From the NCBI GenBank assembly GCA_937888365.1, contig CALBFA010000101.1, positions 1-54,034 on the forward strand: DNA of 54,034 nucleotides. Reading direction: 5' to 3'. The translations under genes were made by a program, and so were the position numbers. Of this stretch, positions 9,038-16,770 are shown in pieces. The first letter of the stretch is position 1, and the number at the start of each line of letters is the position of its first letter. The DNA is from an uncultured Fidelibacterota bacterium. Its GTDB lineage: Bacteria; Fidelibacterota; UBA8477; JABMPR01. The notes under the pieces are model-generated. The model had not been told where the DNA came from. It made no database searches and worked only from the letters and a program-made list of their open reading frames with translations.

Positions 9038-9988
9038 TTATTTATTTAATAATTTTGGCCAACGTTTATGAAACCAAAAATATTGTTCCGGTTTTTTGAT
9101 AATTTCAACTTCAAGTAAATTCATAAGTTTTTGAGTCAATTCAATGTCCCACTCTTCGCTAGGTTCAGTTGGCAACGTATAATCAACTTTTTCCCAATGA
9201 ATCGTATATGTTCCAAGATTTTGATTGACGGATAAAAATACGAGTTCAGGATTAACACGTTTTATGAGCTCAACAGCGCCACGTGGTGAGGACGATGGGA
9301 GCCCGAAAAACGAAATCTTGAGTGAATTTTTTCCTCGATGTTGATCGCCAACAACAGCTAGTTGACCTTTCTCAACCAAAGTGTTAGAAATCGCTCCTAA
9401 ACCTGCCCATGAATTTATAAGGTAGAGACCTTTTCGTATTCGCATCCATTCCAAGGGTGCGTTAACCAATGGATTTTTTTGGATGCGATAAATTGATGCT
9501 GAACCTTTCGACATCATGGCAACCCAGCGACCTGCTATTTCCCAACTACCAAAATGTCCCGTAAAAAAAATCACGGGGATATTTTGCTTTTTCTTCTCAA
9601 TCAAATAGTCTTTAAAACCATCTTCTGCTTCAACTATAGATTCAATTTTTCTATCTGAAAGGAACCAAAGTTTTAGTGTCGCAAAAAACATCTCACCCCA
9701 ATGTTTATAGACATCCCTAATTACGTTATCTCGTTTACTCTTTTCCCAATGGGGGAAAGCAAGAGACAGATTACTCTCGACTAATTTTCGTCGAGTTGGA
9801 AAATATTTGGCCATAACAGCACCGATACCGCGACCAATGCGCCAAACGATTGACCATGGGATGATGAAAAGAATCAGCGTAAAATTAATAAATACAATAA
9901 ATTCAAACGAATATCGAATCCAAGTTAAAACGCTCGTTTTTTCAGGAGCCTTCTTACTTGTAGTTATTTTTTGTTTGCTATCTGCCAT
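9038..9988 (-). CDS. lpxL: Lipid A late acyltransferase, LpxL/HtrB family (316 aa)
   Basis: Membrane-bound acyl-ACP-dependent acyltransferase that adds a secondary acyl chain to a lipid A precursor. It has a hydrophobic anchor (about residues 28-50, FEFIVFINFTLILFIIPW), the H(X)4E-type catalytic motif in GHFGSWEIAGR, and the VVGDQHRGKN and FFGLPSSSPRGAVELIKR blocks of the family. The C-terminus FWFHKRWP is also characteristic. It begins 15 bases after rseP. Which acyl position it modifies, and whether the acceptor carries Kdo, cannot be read from sequence, so the symbol denotes the family only. Confidence 0.88.
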   Translation of the reverse strand: MADSKQKITTSKKAPEKTSVLTWIRYSFEFIVFINFTLILFIIPWSIVWRIGRGIGAVMAKYFPTRRKLVESNLSLAFPHWEKSKRDNVIRDVYKHWGEMFFATLKLWFLSDRKIESIVEAEDGFKDYLIEKKKQNIPVIFFTGHFGSWEIAGRWVAMMSKGSASIYRIQKNPLVNAPLEWMRIRKGLYLINSWAGLGAISNTLVEKGQLAVVGDQHRGKNSLKISFFGLPSSSPRGAVELIKRVNPELVFLSVNQNLGTYTIHWEKVDYTLPTEPSEEWDIELTQKLMNLLEVEIIKKPEQYFWFHKRWPKLLNK

Positions 9989-10003
9989 TTATTTTGATTC
10001 GAT

Positions 10004-11191
10004 TTAGAATCTTGAAAGATCATTAATGGTTACAAATAAAATTAAGCCAAGTAACAGTAACATCCCAACTTGCTGAATACCAAGTTTGACTTTAATGGGA
10101 AGTGGTTTTCGAAGTACTGATTCAACAATAATAATAATTAAATGACCACCATCTAAACCAGGGATGGGCAAAATATTGATAAATGCAAGATTCACGGAAA
10201 TGATGGCCATAAAATATAGAATGTCAAGCCAACCCTGACGCGCGACATCGCCTGCCATTTTTGCAATCATGATGGGGCCGCCAACCTGGTCCATACTTGC
10301 ATTTCCCGAAATGAGACTCCAGAAAGATCGAGCCATCAAGGTTCCATGCATAACAGTCGTTGTAAAACCCAGTGTTATAGATTCTATAAAGGCAGCGGGA
10401 CGTTGATCAACAACGCGTCCAATACCCAGCATGCCTACCGTTTTAATGCCATCAAATGTTGGGATTTGTTCTTTTACAACCGCGATAGAATCCGAATAAT
10501 TTTGACCGTTTCTTGTCCATGTAATAAATGCATTTTTATGAGGATATGTTTGTATTATAGTAACCAGTTCGTCCCAATTCGACAGCCTTTCATTATTGAT
10601 AGATGTAATTACATCACCAATTTGAACGCCAACTTTTTCAGCTGGGAATACAACACGCTCTTCAGTCGTTGTAAGGCTTCCAACTTCAGTTGTTTCGCTA
10701 GGGATTGGAATGCCGCTTGAATAAATAATGATGACGAAGAAAATGAATGCCAAAATGGTATTCATAATAACACCACCCGAAATCGTCAAGAATTGTTGCC
10801 ATTTCTTTTTACTGGCAAATTCCCAAGGTTTTCCTGTGAGTTCTCCAGTCAAGGATTCATCAATCATTCCCGACATTTTTACATAACCACCGAGAGGTGT
10901 CCAGCTTATGGTGTATTCCGTATCACTCGACTTTGGGTTTTTGCGCCTAAAACGATATTCAATTTTTGATGCCTTTAAAAGTTTCTGTAAAAACCATGGC
11001 ACAAACATGGTAACCCAAAGTCCGTCCATTTTGTTTTTCAACGCTAAAAATTTAGGAGGGAAACCGATGGAAAATTTTTCGATGCGTATCCCCACCATTT
11101 TAGCCGCAATAAAATGACCCCATTCGTGCACGAGTATTAAGATACCTAAGGTTAATATTGCTGCGATTATTGTATACATTAAATCAATCAT
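10004..11191 (-). CDS. rseP: Site-2 intramembrane metalloprotease RseP (395 aa)
   Basis: Zinc protease that cleaves membrane-spanning anti-sigma factors or leftover signal peptides. Zinc motif HEWGH is in the first transmembrane helix (about residues 22-27), followed by GGYVKMSG, one PDZ domain (about 185-260, VGVQIGDVITSINNE) and the C-terminal NILPIPGLDGGHL motif carrying the third metal ligand. A single PDZ matches the shorter form of the family. It directly follows dxr (9-base gap), the same pairing seen in many bacteria. Start ATG at 11191; a second in-frame ATG lies 12 bases downstream. No sigma-E/anti-sigma pair is in the window. Confidence 0.95.
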   Translation of the reverse strand: MIDLMYTIIAAILTLGILILVHEWGHFIAAKMVGIRIEKFSIGFPPKFLALKNKMDGLWVTMFVPWFLQKLLKASKIEYRFRRKNPKSSDTEYTISWTPLGGYVKMSGMIDESLTGELTGKPWEFASKKKWQQFLTISGGVIMNTILAFIFFVIIIYSSGIPIPSETTEVGSLTTTEERVVFPAEKVGVQIGDVITSINNERLSNWDELVTIIQTYPHKNAFITWTRNGQNYSDSIAVVKEQIPTFDGIKTVGMLGIGRVVDQRPAAFIESITLGFTTTVMHGTLMARSFWSLISGNASMDQVGGPIMIAKMAGDVARQGWLDILYFMAIISVNLAFINILPIPGLDGGHLIIIIVESVLRKPLPIKVKLGIQQVGMLLLLGLILFVTINDLSRF

Positions 11192-11200
11192 AAATTATTG

Positions 11201-12343
11201 TTATTCCTTGTTTTGGATAAATTGTTTTGCCCATTCCTCATTCCTAAGAATATCATCAAGAGAAGGATGAGCTATAAAATAATGTTGTGAAATTGCTTCT
11301 TGAATCAGCTCAGGAATTTCCGTAAAGCGAATTTCTTCTTTTAAAAATCTGTAAACGGCGAACTCATTCGCGACGTTTAGTACTGCTGGCGTTGTACCCC
11401 CTCGATGCAAGGCATCATAGGCTAATTGAATACATGGAAACCGTTCATAATCGGGTGCTTCAAACGTTAACTCACCGATCTTTATCAAATCTAAAGGTTC
11501 CCAATTTGTCGCCACATGTTTTGGATAGGTCAACGCGTATTGAATTGGTATTTTCATGTCAGGTAAGCCAAGTTGCGCTTTTACGGAGCTATCGACGAAT
11601 TCCACCATAGAATGTATAATACTTTGGGGATGCACAATAATGTCGATTTTTTCCGCAGGCATGTCAAAAAGCCATCGTGCTTCAATAACTTCAAGCCCTT
11701 TGTTCATCATCGTTGCGGAATCAATCGTAATTTTATTTCCCATCGCCCAATTAGGGTGTTTCAATGCCTCTTTCACGGTGATGTCTTTAAACGTTTGCAG
11801 TGGTCGTTTTCGAAAAGGGCCACCAGATCCCGTCACAATAAGGCGTTTTATGTCATCCATATTTTCGCCGACAAGTGATTGCCAAATAGCACTGTGCTCA
11901 CTATCAACGGGATAAAGTTTCGTTTTATGTTTTTCAAGCAGACGATAAATTAAATCCCCTGCCATCACGAGACTTTCTTTGTTCGAAAGCGCTACATCAA
12001 CACCATTTATGATGGCTTGAATCGTGGGTTCCATACCCGATGAACCGACTATTGCATTTATCATTAAATCTGGAACATCGCGACTTGCCAATTCCAACAA
12101 ACCGTCACGACCACCCAGTACTTCAACATTTGACAGTTCTTTTTTTAAATAGGAGACTTGGGTCTCATCGCCAATGGCAACGACTTTGACATTAAACTCC
12201 TTGGCAAAAACAATAAGTTGATCCACTTGACGATGGGCTGACAATCCATAAATCGAAAATAGTTCAGGATTTTCTCGTATAACGTTTAACGCATTAACGC
12301 CAATGCTACCCGTTGCGCCTAAAATTGAAATAGATTTTTTCAT
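11201..12343 (-). CDS. dxr: 1-deoxy-D-xylulose 5-phosphate reductoisomerase (380 aa)
   Basis: Second step of the MEP isoprenoid pathway: NADPH-dependent rearrangement and reduction of DXP to MEP. The N-terminal dinucleotide fold has GATGSIG; substrate and metal residues lie in NKESLVMAG, PVDSEHSAIWQ and TGSGGPFR; the C-terminal helical domain is complete. Its ATG directly abuts the TAA of the preceding gene, so translation is probably coupled. The pathway supplies the isoprenyl units that uppS, first gene of the same operon, extends. Confidence 0.97.
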   Translation of the reverse strand: MKKSISILGATGSIGVNALNVIRENPELFSIYGLSAHRQVDQLIVFAKEFNVKVVAIGDETQVSYLKKELSNVEVLGGRDGLLELASRDVPDLMINAIVGSSGMEPTIQAIINGVDVALSNKESLVMAGDLIYRLLEKHKTKLYPVDSEHSAIWQSLVGENMDDIKRLIVTGSGGPFRKRPLQTFKDITVKEALKHPNWAMGNKITIDSATMMNKGLEVIEARWLFDMPAEKIDIIVHPQSIIHSMVEFVDSSVKAQLGLPDMKIPIQYALTYPKHVATNWEPLDLIKIGELTFEAPDYERFPCIQLAYDALHRGGTTPAVLNVANEFAVYRFLKEEIRFTEIPELIQEAISQHYFIAHPSLDDILRNEEWAKQFIQNKE

Positions 12344-13009
12344 TTAATTCAAGTCTTCCTTGAATGTATAATGAAATGACAATTGAATCCCTAACCCTTG
12401 CTTAATAAATCGAGTTGTGATTTTTGTTTGCCATTTTTCATTTAAATCCATTTGAGTCGAAACGTCTATAAATCCATAATCAATTCTTTGGCTTTTAAAG
12501 GGTGATGTTTTATCAGCAAGGTAGCGCTGCATCAATACACCACCTTTTAGATTGAGCTTGAGAAAGCTAATACTTTTGCGATTGGAGGCTGAAATCGATA
12601 AAGAGCGAACCAAGCCAATTTTATCAAAATAGGCATAACTCTGATGCAGTCCGTAAATCGTTGATTCCGTATTATAGCTAGCACCAAGTCCATAATAATA
12701 ATTGAGCAAATTATCAACGATCTGCCCTGTTTCTGCACTAAATGAAAATTGAGGATAAGGTGAAAAATAGAGCTGGGCTCCTACTGCTAACTCGTTCTTT
12801 GACAATCGATTGGAGGTAAATGCGATATTTGAAGTACTCGCTTCATTGATTAAGGCATCAGAATTAAGCTGCCCTGCAAGGAGTAAAAGTGTTGATTTAC
12901 CATTATTCCCAGATAAAAGCGCTCCGGCTAAATCGATAGAATAACACACGTTCATTAGTGATAGAAAGACGACAATCGAGGATAAATAACCTCTAGCAGA
13001 GGATTGCAT
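12344..13009 (-). CDS. Unknown exported protein in the lipid A operon, possible small beta-barrel (221 aa)
   Basis: I do not recognise a family. Residues 1-24 form a signal peptide (FLSLMNVCYS). The rest lacks further hydrophobic helices and alternates polar and aromatic residues (YYYGLGASYN, SLSISASN, IDYGFIDVSTQMDL, LGIQLSFHYTF), as in outer-membrane beta-strands, with F close to the C-terminus. It sits between lpxA (2-base gap) and dxr (no gap), so it is firmly part of the operon. An outer-membrane barrel or surface-lipid accessory role is inferred from these two facts only. Confidence 0.7.
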   Translation of the reverse strand: MQSSARGYLSSIVVFLSLMNVCYSIDLAGALLSGNNGKSTLLLLAGQLNSDALINEASTSNIAFTSNRLSKNELAVGAQLYFSPYPQFSFSAETGQIVDNLLNYYYGLGASYNTESTIYGLHQSYAYFDKIGLVRSLSISASNRKSISFLKLNLKGGVLMQRYLADKTSPFKSQRIDYGFIDVSTQMDLNEKWQTKITTRFIKQGLGIQLSFHYTFKEDLN

Positions 13010-13011
13010 GA

Positions 13012-13797
13012 TTATTTACCTCGAATGATTCCTCTAGGACTACTTTGTATAAATTGAATAATATTTAGAACTTCAGGTGAATTTTTGTCTTTTTGTTTTA
13101 ATATTTCTACAGCTTCTCTCACATTATAAGTTGAGCGGTAAATAAGTTTATAGGCGCGTTTAATGTCCCGAATTGTTTCGGTACTCATGCCTCTCCGTCT
13201 GAGTCCGACGGCGTTTAAACCGTTGAAAGCGAGTGGATATTTTGAGGCTCGGATATAAGGCGGAATATCTTGAGAAATGCGAAATCCTCCCGCAACAAAT
13301 GCATGATCGCCAATATGACAAAATTGATGTATCCCAACCATCCCGCCGATGATAACATGGCTACCGATAACAACATGGCCCCCTAAGTTACATGAATTTG
13401 CGATGATGACTTGGTCGCCAACGATACAATCATGAGCGATATGTGCATACGCCATAATGAGGCAATTTTTACCGATGACCGTTTTGCGTCTGTCAGTTGT
13501 TCCCCTATGCACCGTAACATATTCACGAATGACAGTATTATCACCAACATGCGTCGTTGTGTCCTCGTTTGCATATTTTAGATCCTGAGGTGCTTCACCA
13601 ACGACGGCACCTTGAAATATTTTTACATTTTTCCCAAGCGTTGTGTCGCGTCCGATGTAAGCATTCGCTTTTATGATCGTTCCATCACCTATGGTAACAT
13701 TTTCTTCAATGATGACATGAGGACCAATAATGATATCGTTGCCAAAAAGTACGTTATTTTCAGAAATAATGGCACTAGGATGTACTTGATTTTCCAT
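13012..13797 (-). CDS. lpxA: UDP-N-acetylglucosamine O-acyltransferase LpxA (261 aa)
   Basis: First committed acylation in lipid A synthesis: transfer of a hydroxyacyl chain from ACP to the 3-OH of UDP-GlcNAc. The first ~190 residues are hexapeptide repeats of a left-handed beta-helix, with the catalytic histidine in AHIAHDC and the family block FVAGGFRISQDIPPY; the C-terminal helical domain starts at FNGLNAVGLRRRG. Length is as in E. coli (262). Its ATG overlaps the TGA of lpxC/fabZ by one base. Confidence 0.97.
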   Translation of the reverse strand: MENQVHPSAIISENNVLFGNDIIIGPHVIIEENVTIGDGTIIKANAYIGRDTTLGKNVKIFQGAVVGEAPQDLKYANEDTTTHVGDNTVIREYVTVHRGTTDRRKTVIGKNCLIMAYAHIAHDCIVGDQVIIANSCNLGGHVVIGSHVIIGGMVGIHQFCHIGDHAFVAGGFRISQDIPPYIRASKYPLAFNGLNAVGLRRRGMSTETIRDIKRAYKLIYRSTYNVREAVEILKQKDKNSPEVLNIIQFIQSSPRGIIRGK

Positions 13798-15203
13798 CAG
13801 CGATTGACCACTGACGCCATTAAATCAGCCTCAATTGCTACAATTCCATCAACATACCCAACACCGCTCATTTTTGCCGTGCCTAAACGGAATTTTACAA
13901 GTTTAACTTCAAACGTTATCGTGTCACCAGGTTCGATAAGTTTTCTAAATCTCACATTATCTATTGCGGAGAAAAATACGAGTTTGTCTTCAGGATTTGC
14001 GACGGCATTGAGTAAAAGAATACCGCCAGCTTGCGCCATACTTTCAATCGATAAAACGCCAGGCATTACTGGTTTTCCTGGGAAATGACCTTGAAAAAAT
14101 GGTTCATTGACGGTTACATTCTTGATAGCTGTGATGGTTTCACCCGGTATCAAATCAATGACGCGATCTATTAATAAAAAGGGATAACGGTGAGGTAGAA
14201 TCCGTTTAATGGCTTCAATATCAAAGAAAATCTTGCGTTTGCGCGGCTTCATTTTAAAGCGTTGAGCCAGAATTTGTTTTTCGTATTCCTTTTTTAGCAA
14301 TTTAACAAGTTCAACATTCGATTTATGACCACTGCGTGCGGCGATAAAATGGCCTTGAATAGGGGTCCCTAAAAGGGCGAGATCACCAATCATATCTAAA
14401 ATTTTATGGCGTACAGGCTCCGTTCTGTAGCGGAGTTCTTTCCCATTCAAAATTCCATTTTCACCCTGAACCAAGTCACCTTTAATCTGAAATAGATCCC
14501 TTAGTCGATTTAGTTCTGAGTCCTCAATCTTCCTATCTATCATGACAAGCGCTGTTTCAACGGATCCGCCCTTAATGAGACCTTGTTCTTTAAGAGCTTC
14601 GACTTCATGCAAAAAACAAAACGTGCGAGCAGGGGCAAATTCGTTGATAAAATCCTGTTCCAACGAATAGAAACTCATGTATTGCGTTCCCAACGATTCA
14701 AGTTTATAATCAATCATAAATGTGATTCTAAAATCATTTGAAGGTAGCACATGAATATCGACACCTTTTTCAGGATCAGAATAAGTAATCGTTTTATCGA
14801 TAACGAGATATTGTCGTTCTAATTCTTGCTCGACGATTCCAGCCTCAATTAAAATATCGACAAATTGCTTTGCGCTTCCGTCTAAAACAGGTGGTTCTTT
14901 ATTATCTAATTCGATAATGATATTGTCAATTTGAAGGCCTGATACAGCCGCCAAAACGTGTTCTACTGTATGGATGCGAACTTCGTCCTTGGCGATTGTT
15001 GTTCCTCTCGAGATATCAACAACATGATCTATGTCTGCTTTTATAAGGGTAGGTGTTTCGACGTCGGTTCGTAAAAATTGAATCCCACTTCCTGCTTCAG
15101 CAGGTTGAAACGTTAGAGTCGTTTGTACACCTGTATGCAATCCGACACCGGAAATAGTTGCGGATTTTTTGATCGTTCGTTGAAAGTCTGATTTTGTCTG
15201 CAT
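13797..15203 (-). CDS. lpxC/fabZ: Fused UDP-3-O-acyl-GlcNAc deacetylase / hydroxyacyl-ACP dehydratase (468 aa)
   Basis: The N-terminal part (about 1-300) is LpxC, the zinc deacetylase that commits the cell to lipid A: HTVEHVLAA carries the first zinc histidine, HKILDMIGDLALLG the second histidine and aspartate, and RSGHKSN the catalytic histidine. The C-terminal part (about 320-468) is FabZ, which dehydrates hydroxyacyl-ACP: HRYPFLLIDR, then GHFPGKPVMPGV with the active-site histidine and ESMAQAGG with the glutamate. The two enzymes compete for the same hydroxyacyl-ACP branch, so fusion fixes their ratio. The fusion is known from Bacteroidota and relatives and is a useful lineage marker. Confidence 0.97.
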   Translation of the reverse strand: MQTKSDFQRTIKKSATISGVGLHTGVQTTLTFQPAEAGSGIQFLRTDVETPTLIKADIDHVVDISRGTTIAKDEVRIHTVEHVLAAVSGLQIDNIIIELDNKEPPVLDGSAKQFVDILIEAGIVEQELERQYLVIDKTITYSDPEKGVDIHVLPSNDFRITFMIDYKLESLGTQYMSFYSLEQDFINEFAPARTFCFLHEVEALKEQGLIKGGSVETALVMIDRKIEDSELNRLRDLFQIKGDLVQGENGILNGKELRYRTEPVRHKILDMIGDLALLGTPIQGHFIAARSGHKSNVELVKLLKKEYEKQILAQRFKMKPRKRKIFFDIEAIKRILPHRYPFLLIDRVIDLIPGETITAIKNVTVNEPFFQGHFPGKPVMPGVLSIESMAQAGGILLLNAVANPEDKLVFFSAIDNVRFRKLIEPGDTITFEVKLVKFRLGTAKMSGVGYVDGIVAIEADLMASVVNR

Positions 15204-15215
15204 CTCTAGCCTTTT

Positions 15216-16229
15216 CTAAATTTTCCCACTATCTGATTCTTTTTTCAGATGTGTATAAATCTTTGGTAGTTTTTGAATCATAGCTTCAATTTTTAGCATC
15301 TCACGATGGGATCGAGCTGGAAATCCACTTACCATAGTATTATCTTCGATGTCTTTTGTAACGCCACCTCGTGTAGCAATGGAAACATGATTTCCAACGT
15401 TAACATGGCCCACAATACCGCTTTGTCCGCCCATTTGAACATGGTTTCCAACGGAGGATGAACCTGCGATACCTACTTGAGCCGTTATAAAACAATAATT
15501 TCCCACTTTTACATTGTGGGCAATATGAATAAGATTATCCAGTTTTGTATGATGTCCAATAGATGTCGAGCCTATTGTGCCTCTATCTATTGAGCAGTTC
15601 GCACCAATTTCAACGTCATCGCCTATCACAACATTACCCGTTTGAGGGATTTTTCTAACACCCGTTTCAGTCGGTAAAAAACCGAATCCATCTTCTCCAA
15701 TGCTGGTTCCCGCATGAATGATGCATGCACTACCGATGACAACATCGTCATAAATTGTAACGTTTGGATGAATAATTGTATTGTCTCCAATTGAAACATT
15801 TTGACCAATTGACACATTATTGAAAATGACTGCCTTTTCGCCAATGAAGGAATTCTCGCCTATGGAGACAAATGCTCCGATATGAGCTGTTTCATGGACA
15901 GATGCTTTTGCATGTATATCGCATAAATTGTGAATACCCACTGGATAGCTAGTTTGCTTCTGGTTCAAGATATATAGAGCTTCTACCATTGCTGCATAGG
16001 CATTTTTAACCCAAAGGATATTCTGGAATTTGACATCCATATTTTCTTGAACAATCAGCGCTGATGCCCGTGTTCCCTCGACATATTTGGCATATTTAGC
16101 ATTGGAAAGGAAGGTAATTTCGCCTTCTATCGCATTTTGAATTTCCGAAAGCTTATAAATAAGAAAATTAGGGTCACCCGAAATTCGAGCCCCTAATTTC
16201 TCAGCTAATTGTCCTAGGGTTATGGCCAA
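15216..16229 (-). CDS. lpxD: UDP-3-O-acylglucosamine N-acyltransferase LpxD (337 aa, TTG start)
   Basis: Adds the N-linked hydroxyacyl chain to the LpxC product. It has an N-terminal uridine-binding domain (about 1-100), a hexapeptide-repeat beta-helix (about 105-300) and a short C-terminal helix; the catalytic histidine is in NLIHIAHNVKVG. Translation must start at TTG (16229): no ATG lies upstream in frame and the residue aligns with the normal N-terminus (xITLGQLAEKLG). It starts 3 bases after the skp stop without a clear ribosome binding site, so coupling to skp translation is likely. Confidence 0.95.
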   Translation of the reverse strand: MAITLGQLAEKLGARISGDPNFLIYKLSEIQNAIEGEITFLSNAKYAKYVEGTRASALIVQENMDVKFQNILWVKNAYAAMVEALYILNQKQTSYPVGIHNLCDIHAKASVHETAHIGAFVSIGENSFIGEKAVIFNNVSIGQNVSIGDNTIIHPNVTIYDDVVIGSACIIHAGTSIGEDGFGFLPTETGVRKIPQTGNVVIGDDVEIGANCSIDRGTIGSTSIGHHTKLDNLIHIAHNVKVGNYCFITAQVGIAGSSSVGNHVQMGGQSGIVGHVNVGNHVSIATRGGVTKDIEDNTMVSGFPARSHREMLKIEAMIQKLPKIYTHLKKESDSGKI

Positions 16230-16232
16230 TAT

Positions 16233-16739
16233 TTATTTTCTATTGAGCTCGATTAAAACTTTTTCGGTTAAATCGAAACCATCTTTTGCGTAGAGTATAT
16301 TTCCTGCTACAGAATCAAAAATAAAATCGTATCCATTTGCTTCACCTACAGCTTTAATAGCTTTATTCACTTTTTCTAAAACAGGATCAGCTAAAGTTTG
16401 TTGCTTTTGATAGAATTCACCTTGGGGACCGAGTTTATTCACTTGAAAATCTTGAAGTTTTTGACTGAGGACCATCATTTCATTTTCTTTGGTTTTTTTA
16501 TTCACATCCGTCATTAAAAACTTTTGACGCTCGTAATCTTGTTTAAGACTATCAAGTTGACCCGCCATTCTATAATATTCTTGCTCTAATTTTTTACCTT
16601 CAATTTCAAGCTTATTTTGAGCTTCAATAAATTCGTCGAATTGAGACAAAATATACTCGGAATTTACATACCCAAATTTTTGACCGAACACATTGCCAGC
16701 CATTAAGGTGATTATTGCGATAATTAGTAGTTTTTTCAT
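16233..16739 (-). CDS. skp: Skp/OmpH-type periplasmic chaperone (168 aa)
   Basis: Signal peptide (residues 1-19, AGNVFGQ) followed by the FGYVNSEYILSQ start of the mature Skp/OmpH family, a long charged coiled coil (about 40-110) and a C-terminal strand region. Skp trimers hold unfolded outer-membrane proteins and hand them to the BAM complex. Position between bamA and lpxD is the classical arrangement. Confidence 0.93.
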   Translation of the reverse strand: MKKLLIIAIITLMAGNVFGQKFGYVNSEYILSQFDEFIEAQNKLEIEGKKLEQEYYRMAGQLDSLKQDYERQKFLMTDVNKKTKENEMMVLSQKLQDFQVNKLGPQGEFYQKQQTLADPVLEKVNKAIKAVGEANGYDFIFDSVAGNILYAKDGFDLTEKVLIELNRK

Positions 16740-16770
16740 TTGAGTATGTTATCTCCTATTTGTAGTTGTT

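Noticed and set aside
13612-14088. 158-codon plus-strand frame over lpxA and fabZ
   Set aside because: Antisense shadow spanning two conserved genes.
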